Shown here: positions 55,501 to 64,000 of the stretch, in pieces | How the letters are laid out: each line of letters opens with the position of its first letter | Position numbering within the stretch: position 1 is the first letter of the stretch | NCBI GenBank assembly: GCA_032622095.1 | Contig: CP136065.1 | Span: 212,332,151-212,396,150 of the forward strand | Length of the DNA: 64,000 nucleotides | DNA from: Siphonodentalium dalli | Taxonomy: Eukaryota > Mollusca > Scaphopoda > Gadilida > Siphonodentaliidae | Reading direction: 5' to 3' | Position numbers and translations under genes: made by a program | Notes under the pieces: generated by a model | The model's database searches: none | Told to the model about the DNA's origin: nothing | What the model saw: the letters and a program-made list of their open reading frames with translations, nothing else

Positions 55501-56029
55501 CAGTATTCAAACCTGGGGGCAGTGTGTATGGGTTTGTAACTCAAGCATGGGTCGGTACTTTATTGTGGATAACCCCAGCTTTGTAGGTTTCAAATAGTGT
55601 ATGATAGACACGCCCTTGTCTTCGATTAGTTCTTCAACCATAACACATTTTTGACAAGAGATGACTTTGATATAGGTGTAAGTAGGGTGTCGTCATGTGT
55701 ACACCCATACCATGAAATGAACCTTTACCATCAATAGTAGCGACGTTGTGGTCGACGATACCTGCTGCCACTGAGTAAAGGTACCTGGAAAATACTCCAC
55801 TAGTGTACTATCAAGACTTTCCACCTGGATCACAAATTGTTAATTGTACCTGCTTACTTCGTCGTAAGTAATTGAAAACCCCAAATTAGAAGTTTATCAA
55901 CAAGCCACCTTGACCCGAACACGCGAACTATTTCAACCCCAATACCAATAAAAGTGTCAATGACAATGTAGCTCAACTTGGAAAGGGAATAATTTCATGT
56001 GTTAAAGTCAATGGAGTGATTAGGAATGT
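55501..56029 (-). pseudogene. Same decayed ORF, middle part
   Basis: Minus-strand pieces in shifting frames: FSITYDEVSRY, then GTFTQW, then VDHNVATIDGKGSFHGMGVH and TTPYLHLY. This is the conserved DNVDHN..DGxGxFHGMG core of the same family. Several frameshifts and stops. It follows the N-terminal part in the correct order. Confidence 0.65.
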
Positions 56030-57890
56030 GGAAAGTTGAAAGGCCTAGTCATGCAAAGAGTAAAATCCAAGATGGCTGCTGGCAGCCAATGTTTTTTTGC
56101 CGAATGACCCCAAAACGACTAATTCCCATCTACATGTCATTGTTAACATCCGTAACAAATTTCATGAAGATCTGACCAAAGCTACGACCTGTAGCCCGTG
56201 CCAAAGGATTTAGTCATGCAAAGAGTAAAATCCAAGATGGCTGCTGGTGGCCATGTTTTTTGGCCGAACAACCCCAAAATGACTCGTTCCCATCTACATG
56301 TCAATATTAACATCTATGACAAATTTCATGATGATCAGACGAGCAGTATGACCTGTAGCCTGCGCCAATGGATTGAATTTTGAAATCCAAAATGGCCGCT
56401 TGTGGCCATGTTTTTTTGCCGAATGACCCCAAAATAACTCGTTCCCATCTGCATGACAATGTCAACATTCATGACAAATTTCATAAAGATCGGACCAAAG
56501 GTACGACCTGTAGCCCCGCGCCAAAGGATTTAGTCAAACAAAGAGTAAAATCCAAGATGGCTGCTGGCGGCCAGGTTTTTTACCTGTAGGCCCCGCCAAA
56601 GGATTTAGTCATGCATAGAGTAAAATCTAAGATGGCTGCTGGCGGCCATGATTTTTGGCCGAATGACCCCAAAATGACTCGTTCCCATCTACATGTCATT
56701 GCTAACATCCATGACAAATTTCATGAAGATCTGACCAAAGCTACGACCTGTAGGCCGCGCCTAAGAATTTAGTCATGCATAGAGTAAAATCCAAGATGGC
56801 TGCTGGTGGCCATGTTTTTTTGGCCGAATGACCCCAAAATGACTCGTTCCCATCTACATGTCATTGTTAACATCCATGACAAATTTCATGAAGATCTGAC
56901 CAAAGCTACGACCTGTAGCACGCGCCAAAGGATTTAGTCGTGCAAATAGTAAAAGCCAAGATGGCTGATGCCGGCCATGTTTTTTGGCCGAACAATCCCA
57001 AAATGACTCGTTCCCATCTACATGTCAATATTAACATCCATGACAAATTTCATGAAGATCTGACCAAAGCTACGACCTGTAGGCCGCGCCAAAGAATTTA
57101 GTCATGCATAGAGTAAAATCCAAGATGGCTGCTGGTGGCCATGTTTTTTGGCCGAATGACCCCAAAATGACTCGTTCCCATCTACATGTCATTGTTAACA
57201 TCCATGACAAATTTCATGAATATCTGACCAAAGCTACGACCTGTAGCACGCGCCAAAGGATTTAGTCATGCAAATAGTAAAAGCCAAGATGGCTGCTGCC
57301 GGCCATGTTTTTTGGCCGAACAATCCCAAAATGACTCGTTCCCATCTACATGTCAATATTAACATCCATGACAAATTTCATGATGATCAGACAGGCAGCA
57401 TGACATGTAGCCCGCGCCAATGGATTGAATTTTAAAATCCAAAATGGCTGCTGGTGGCCATGTTTTTTGGCCGAATGACCCCAAAACGACTCGTTCCCAT
57501 CTACATGTCATTGTTAACATCCATGTCAAATTTCATGAAGATCTGACCAAAGCTACGACCTGTAGCCCGCGCCAAAGGATTTAGTCATGCAAAGAGTAAA
57601 ATCCAAGGTGGTTGCTGGCGGCCTTGTTTTTTGGCCGAACGACCCAAAAATGACTCGTTCCCATCTACATGTCAATATTAACATCCATGACAAATTTCAT
57701 GATGATCAGACGAGCAGTATGACCTGTAGCCCGCGCCAATGGATTGAATTTTGAAATCCAAAATGGCTGCTGGCGGCCATGTTTTTTTTGGCGAATGATC
57801 CCAAAATGACTCGTTCCCATCTACATGTCAATGTCAACATTCATGACAAATTTCATAAAGATCAGACCAAAGCTGCGACCTGTATCTTAT
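56030..57890. repeat. 164-bp satellite, about 11 units
   Basis: The unit includes AGTCATGCAAAGAGTAAAAT, CCAAGATGGCTGCTGG, GGCCATGTTTTTTGGCCGAA (self-complementary ends), CCCCAAAATGACTCGTTCCC and ATGACAAATTTCATGAAGAT. Starts include 56047, 56211, 56606, 56772, 56937, 57102, 57265 and 57587; one unit near 56531 is cut to 75 bp. The array interrupts the decayed ORF described on both sides. Confidence 0.93.
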
Positions 57891-58800
57891 CCGCATACCA
57901 CTTGTCATTTATCGAGTACTTGGCCATATCTTTGAAGCAAACGTCGTTCCTATGCCCTTCGATTTAGCCAAAAAAGATATACTCCCCATACCGTTCTTCA
58001 AATTACTGTTTGAGGAGTTTTATTAAATTAAGATTCTGACCCAATTGCTAGCTCTACCATTTGAGTATGTAACTCGGACAGAGTATAGAGTTATGTACCA
58101 CCCTAGACTCCAGCCATGCACACAACGAATTAAATGAGCTTTGCATTTCGAAACTTGGTCTTCTGCCCTGTGGTTTTCTCTCAGATGGATCCTCATGTAT
58201 TTCTCCCAAGAACATGGTGAAACGGGATGTATGATATACGGCTTGTGCAGCAACGAGATCAATGCAACTTAGAATGAGTCTCTGAACATTCAATGCTCAG
58301 GAATCTTCTCTTATTCGGCAATGTTATAAAACTTTGTATCCAATAGGGAGAGTTGCTACTGTTCGCACTTGCCTTCTATCGCGATGACGGTGATCTGATA
58401 TGGCACCCTTTCCACATATGAAACAGTCTTGTTTGAAATTAAATGAGTCTTGTTTATACCTCATGTTCTTAGAGAGGGGTACCGTATCCACACACTCAGG
58501 ATTGACACTGAAGGTTCTTTTTTTATCAGTGAAATCACGCCTAGTCTTTATGGACCAAGACCTTACCAATGGGTGTGGTTATTTGTTGCCTCTTCAAATA
58601 TTCAGATAAGTGATTACATCTTCGCTTATCATAGAAGTCAATCAAAGTCTCCAGTCCTTTTGCCATAACCTTTATCAGTGGATTCCCCTTAGTGTTCACA
58701 TTACACTGACATATGTTATGAAAGGACAAGTCCTCTTGAACGTTGCTGGCCCCAACATACGAGGTTGGTTCTGCCATCGCCGAACACTTACCAGACCAAA
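57891..58800 (-). pseudogene. Same decayed ORF, N-terminal half
   Basis: Read right to left across frames: KRQQITTPIGKVLVHKD, CFICGKGAISDHRHRDR with RTVATLP, SCIDLVAAQAVYH, LCAWLES, LSELHTQMVELAIGSES, EERYGEYIFF, NDVCFKDMAKYSINDKWY. This order fits the same multicopy family, with frameshifts and stops throughout. It breaks off exactly at the satellite edge. Confidence 0.65.
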
Positions 58801-61235
58801 CGAGAGACTAGTATGATAATAAAAAAAAACTCAATCAAGAACAATGCAGTTTGAATATACAATAAGTCTTCTGCGTATGTTGGCACCGTTAGGTTTCAAC
58901 AGAAGGCGAAAAATAAATACAATGTCACACAAAACACCTCTCAAAACAACTATATCAATAAATTATTTGCAACCACACACTTGAAGAAGCAATCCCTACG
59001 ATATATTTGATAGTTATATTACATAGATCATTGAATTGATCGTCTTGAACTTATAAAGAGCGTTAAACACGAATCATTTCCCGATATGGTTAAAACAAAG
59101 TGCGTGAATTTACATGTAGGCCATGCATCACTTCGTCTTATCACAGTATATCGCAACGTTCAAGCAAGAATGATAAATTCGAGACTGACTGACTATATAT
59201 ATGTGTAGTTAAATAAAAGCTATTAAAGAGCGTTTAATTAAATGGACTTTCACCATGATATAAGAAATACGCTCTCCATTGTCCATATTTATGTTAATAT
59301 ATTATCTGACGACCTTGCAATTATATAATCGTTCATTATATATACATATGTACTGAAAACAACTTTTATCTAGATCACTTAGCGCACATACGGAGTCCCG
59401 TGGACCGGCCGTGGTCACAATTACCTTCATAAATTGCGCCAGACCTCTCCCCTATTCAGGGTGCTGTAGAAAATTTTTCCCCAAAGCGCATTTTGGATAT
59501 GTTATACACGAAGTTCTCCCCTTCCCGTTACCGGTCTATAGATATTGTAATGTAGCGATGGTACATGTATGTACCTGCCTACCCGGAGTTACCTCCAACG
59601 ATACCAAATTTAGCTTGTTAAGATTTTTTTCCGGGTAGGTCCTATAATTCAGCTCCGACAGCCAGACTATTTAGTAAAGTATTCACGATGACAACTATTC
59701 TATGTCGAGTCCCCATTTTCCTTCACCATGACGCAATAAAGAGCGTTCCATGTTAAGAGTATTCCTAATATGGTGCGAATAAAAAGAGTTTAATAAACCG
59801 GAAAGTGCTATGACTTTGACGGATATATAAAACATGTACAGTATATATATATCGCAAGTTCGTGTACATGTATTTACGAGTATTGGTGTAATCAGTAAAT
59901 AATCACGATTACAACTGTTCTAAGTCGAGTCCCCGTGCTCCTTTACCATGACTCAATAAAGAGCGTTCATTGTTAAGCCTATTCCAGATATGGTGCGAAT
60001 AAGGAGCGCTTGTATATGTGATTACATATTAAACCGTATTATTATCACTCCTTCAAAAAGTGTTATATATAATTGGATGTTTAAACGAACCACGGCGAAC
60101 GTTTATATATTTTATAATCCTATTGTTATGCGTAAAGAGGTCGATTTATGACCGGGATATTCAATAGACCGCGTCGCTAGAGAGTTAATTTTATAGGCCA
60201 CTAACCATGCGTAGCCGCAGTGAATTTTCATCAGTGACAGTCGGCAAAATTGTTTTTGTGGGGGGGGGGGGGGGGGGGGGGCAATATTCCGAAATATATA
60301 TAAACACCCTATTGCCCTAATATATACATGATTCATAACTATGAAAATGAACTTATCATATCATATTGCTAATGAATGGCTTGATTATAATTGATTTTAA
60401 ATCCGACAGCAATAAACCGAATTATTTTTGTTTTACCGCGTTAAGATAAATTAAAACAAAACGCTCTTTATTGCCACACGACTAAGGACATCTGGAAATT
60501 AGAATGTTTACGAGATGATAATTGTCTAATAACTGTGCAAGTCTTCGCATATATATGCAATCTTTATATATGAATATATAATATATAATATAACTTAGAC
60601 TATTCCGGTAACGAAAAAAAAAAGATAAACACGAGCACGTGTTTATATAGATAACTGCGCGCAAAACCGAAATAATATACGATAATTTATTAATACATCA
60701 TGGTAGAATATAATTATTAATATACCAAGTCTTCATCTGTGATTTCTTTTACGAGAATTGTTGAGGACTTGGTCCTACGTAATATACGGGCATGGCTTTA
60801 TAATAGCAACACATCGCGATACATATAATAATAACACGATAAAGACGTTTAATTACGAGAACTGCGATGTATTTCGGCCAAGTTTCGCATTCGCAGTGTT
60901 CTCCAATAACGCGACAAATTTCATAAGCCGCGATCGAATTCACGATCGCTTTGCGCGTGCAAACTTTATATACCACCATTGCGTATCTATGCGTTGTCAA
61001 TGAGTTACCACGTGATCGATCATGTGATATATGCTTCTGTTTACATGTGACAATCATGTGATCGGGCCGATGATCACGTGACTTCGTCTTCAACACAAAA
61101 TCTTCGGCTAACTTCGGAATTTTTTTTAATCGTTATAAAAATAACGATTGGCGGCCGAATATTAGATTGCATGCGCCGAATGGACATTATATATATTATC
61201 GGTATATTGAAATAAAATACTATTTTTTTCTTCAG
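58801..61235. other. AT-rich spacer rich in ATAAAGAGCGTT boxes
   Basis: No gene. It contains exact boxes at 59053, 59736, 59956 and 60460 (reverse), several variants, a doubled 230-bp segment (59690-59830 and 59905-60050 share TCTATGTCGAGTCCCC / TCTAAGTCGAGTCCCC) and a 22-G run at 60260-60281. Confidence 0.75.
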
Positions 61236-61740
61236 GATCATATTCCTGGGAGGGTTCATTGATATGCCAACTGGTGGCGAAATTAATAGAGTTAAAGATG
61301 GGTTTTATGGATACGCTGGGATGTCAGGCGACATTGGTTGTATAGACAGAACACACGCTAATATTTAACCTAGGTGTACCTCATGCACAGCATTTCGTCA
61401 ACCGGAAGGGTTGGTTCAGCAAAAATTGCCAGATGAATTGTGATAGTCAGTTAAAATCTCGAAGTGTAATTGCCAGGTGGGGTGTGGTCCAGCCCACGAC
61501 TCACGCGTATTCGCAGAATCAAGAATAATGAGGCGATTCGAAGAAGACGAAGTTCTGATTGGCGATTCTGGGTATGAAAGTAAACGGTATTTATTGATTC
61601 CGGTTAGGACTCCAACAACCACAGCAGAGAGACGTTACAAAGCGCACATAACAACGAGGAACATAATTAAGAGGAGCTTCGGGCATACAAGCGAAGGTTC
61701 CACTGTGTGGCTTTCGGGAACCGACTTCGACTTCGTTTGA
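61236..61740 (+). pseudogene. Harbinger (HARBI1-like) transposase, catalytic half
   Basis: Preceded by a splice-acceptor-like TTTTTTTCTTCAG. Frames to join: FIDMPTGGEINRVKDGFYGY with IGCIDRTHANI; then PHAQHFVNRKGW with SVIARWG; then PAHDSRVFAES, LIGDSGYESKRYLL and TTRNIIKRSFG. The first Asp (CIDxTH) and second Asp (GDSGY) of the DDE triad are kept; the Glu expected in VIERxFG is Lys. A TAA and two frameshifts make it dead. No Myb-like partner ORF was seen. Confidence 0.85.
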
Positions 61741-62332
61741 CACACTGGTAGATTATGGCGATGTACTAAAATTAATCAGGGGTGAGGGCGTCTATCCGTA
61801 CAAAACTTTGATAAAAATATGGAAATTTCATGACTCACATAACAGCTGAAATTTTACACCAGATATACGTTGAAATTGTTCTCATAATTTTGATTTTCCA
61901 ACCAGTAATTATTGGGGTATTTGTTGTTTTATATCAACAGCTGAAGCATATGTTACAACGTGTGGTCTGAAATTGCCATCAGTTGATTATTTTCCAACCT
62001 TAGAGGGTCAGGTTTAAAATTTCCAACAGTTAGAAAGCTTGAGGTACCAGTTGGAAAGTTCCAACCAAAGGTGTGGGAATTCTGCGAGAGTTTGGTCTGG
62101 TTCAAGGGGGTGCAATTGGGAATTTCAAGGTGGACACAACCAATGGGGACCCTCTAGTCCAACTTACAATTTTCCAACTGCACCCCCTTTCAACCAGGGT
62201 TGAAATGTTGCATTAGTCCTTCAAACATTCCAACTCTTTAACATTTTCGACATAATACCACATATGAATGATAGGAAATCTACTATATATTTTGGGACTT
62301 TTGCCGGGAAAACTATGGCCGGGAAAACTGCC
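61741..62332. other. Dispersed repeat, no gene
   Basis: TTCCAACTG-type words in both orientations (for example CAACTGCACCCCC and GGGGGTGCAATTGGGA) suggest an old foldback. Confidence 0.5.
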
Positions 62333-62712
62333 GGACGGATTTCGACGAAATTTGATATCTAATGGTGCTTTTGTCCGGGGAGTGTTTTGGACAGGTCAAA
62401 TCGTGACCCCGACATGACCTTGGCCTTCAAGAAGGTCAATTCAAGATCAAATCTGGTAAAACGGACTGATTTCGACGAAATTTGATAGCTAGGGGTACTT
62501 TTGTCCGGGGAGTGTTTTGGACGGGTCAAATCGTGACCCCGACCTGACCTTGACCTTCAAAATGGTCAATTCAAGGTCAAATCGGATAAAACTGACGGAT
62601 TTCGACGAAATTTGATACCTAGGGAGAATTTTGTCCGGGGATTGTTTTGGACGGGTCAAATCGTGACCCCGACTTGACCTTCAAAATGGTCAATTCAAGG
62701 TCAAATCGGGTC
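62333..62712. repeat. 130-bp tandem repeat, three units
   Basis: Units at about 62333, 62463 and 62592, each with GGATTTCGACGAAATTTGAT, TTTGTCCGGGGA and GTCAAATCGTGACCCCGAC. Confidence 0.92.
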
Positions 62713-62787
62713 CAATTTAGCATGCGACCGTGCACTTGCTCAAATACGCTCATATAGTCATGTTTCTGGCAAAGAAGTCCCTAAATA

Positions 62788-64000
62788 GCCCGGACGAAGT
62801 CGGGCCCACCAGCTAGTCTCATATATATTTTTAAGACCTCTGTCTGTCTGTCCTTTATAGAATCGAAATTTGACCGATCGAGACCAAAATTCGTATATAA
62901 GTGTAAAAACCCACGGGGATCGTCGACGTCGCATTTTGGACAAGCTCTGAGCACCCATTCTCCACTCCCAATCATCAAAATCACCGCAAACGCCACTTCG
63001 GGGGTTAAGGCATCAACGATCTTTATATTGACCATATTCGGAGGTGTTAAGGATCAACGCTCTTTATTACAATCGAAGCTGCTACCCATGCGTAAAATAC
63101 GGATGCAAAACGAAACGCGGAATGCAATTATCTCGATTAAAAAGGCAGAATGGGTTGTTGTGTCATATATGTCCTAGGAACAGAGGAATTTTTCATCGGG
63201 TCAGATTTTTGAGGGACGGGTACCATGAATTAATTCATAAAAAACAAAAAATGCGTGTTGTGCTGTCTTTCATAGGAAGGGAAGGGGGATTTCACCGGGT
63301 CAGTTTTTCCGCCCGAGTACAATCGAAGCTGCTAAACGGCTACCCATGTGTAAATTACGGATGCAAAACGAAACGCGGAATGCAATTATCTCTTATATGT
63401 TTTGAAGACCTCTGTCTGTCTGTCTGTATGTCCTTTATAGAATCGAAAACGGGTTGACCGATCGAGACCAAACTTCCTATCCAAAGGTAAAATCCCACGG
63501 GAATCGTCGACGTCGCATTTTGGAGAAGCCCAGAGCACCCATTCTCCGCTCTCATTTATACAAATCTACGATTCTCGACCGATCGGGACGAAACTTGGTA
63601 CGTGTGTGTAGTTTGACCAGGCGGATTAATTCATGAAAAACAAAAAATGCGTGTTGTGCTGTCTTTCATATGCGCAGACGAGATCTCGGAAACGGGTGGA
63701 GCTATCGACTTGAAATTTGCTATGTGAATGTATCTTTCCCCGGATACGAATTTTATCGGATCGCCGAGCCCGTGCGACGCCAGCTTCGCGCATGCGCAGA
63801 CCAGATCTCGGAAACGGGTGGAGCTATCGACTTGAAATTTGGTTTTTGAATAGCCCGGACAACGTCGGGCTCATCGGCTAGTCTCATATATATTTGGAAG
63901 ACCTCTGTCTGTCCTTTATAGAATCGAAAACGGGTTGACCGATCGAGACCAAACTTCCTATCCAAAGGTAAATTCCCACGGGAATCGTCGACGTCGCATT
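62788..64000 (+). mobile_element. Head-to-tail Helitron-like non-autonomous elements
   Basis: At 62788-62816 and 63853-63881 a hairpin (GCCCGGACGAAGTCGGGC; GCCCGGACAACGTCGGGC) is followed within 8-9 bases by CTAG, the Helitron 3' signature. Each CTAG is followed directly by TCTCATATATAT, a Helitron-like 5' TC end, then AAGACCTCTGTCTGTCTG and a GACCGATCGAGACC block. The complete unit 62817-63881 is 1065 bp; another start-like TCTCTTATATG occurs at 63390. No Rep-Helicase. Confidence 0.6.

Overview
The window looks like a repeat-rich metazoan nuclear chromosome. Evidence: spliced exons with GT-AG (and one GC-AG) borders, introns of 1-10 kb, Ty3/gypsy, non-LTR (LINE), Harbinger, Helitron-like and MITE remains, and several satellites. 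The mix (esterase-bearing LINE, IDLNPSD-type multicopy ORF, 160-bp dispersed repeats ending in short GACG/GACA runs) suggests a marine invertebrate, perhaps a mollusc or other lophotrochozoan. The species cannot be read from the sequence.

1-9.7 kb holds a Ty3/gypsy LTR retrotransposon on the minus strand. From right to left it has a candidate 5' LTR (9141-9739), a tRNA-Ser primer-binding site, gag, a probable -1 frameshift signal, and pol (protease, RT, RNase H, integrase) broken by two frameshifts. The integrase ends in a PHD finger. A 580-codon third ORF follows, open to the window edge, with a C2H2-like finger and a TatD-like segment. The second LTR lies outside the window.

11.7-40.4 kb holds seven consecutive 3' exons of a minus-strand host gene for a CDP-alcohol phosphotransferase (CEPT1/CHPT1-like). 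All exon phases agree and the last exon ends in a stop. The 5' exons (roughly the first 100 residues) were not found. The introns carry nearly all the satellites: 39-bp, 38-bp, 55-bp, 23-bp and 21-bp arrays, several TIR/foldback elements, and a MITE family with 5-bp target duplications. The 39-bp array is made of copies of one exon's own 3' splice site.

41.7-64 kb is intergenic or far-5' sequence packed with dead mobile DNA. It contains two complementary Harbinger transposase fragments, a hAT-like MITE, and a nearly complete esterase-encoding LINE split by a 2-kb TIR element. It also has a GC-rich ORF pair joined to another LINE tail, a decayed multicopy invertebrate ORF interrupted by a 164-bp satellite, and tandem Helitron-like ends.

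A 12-mer, ATAAAGAGCGTT, occurs exactly ten times across the window, often as two boxes 41-46 bp apart. It appears in several unrelated repeats and is the most puzzling dispersed signal here.
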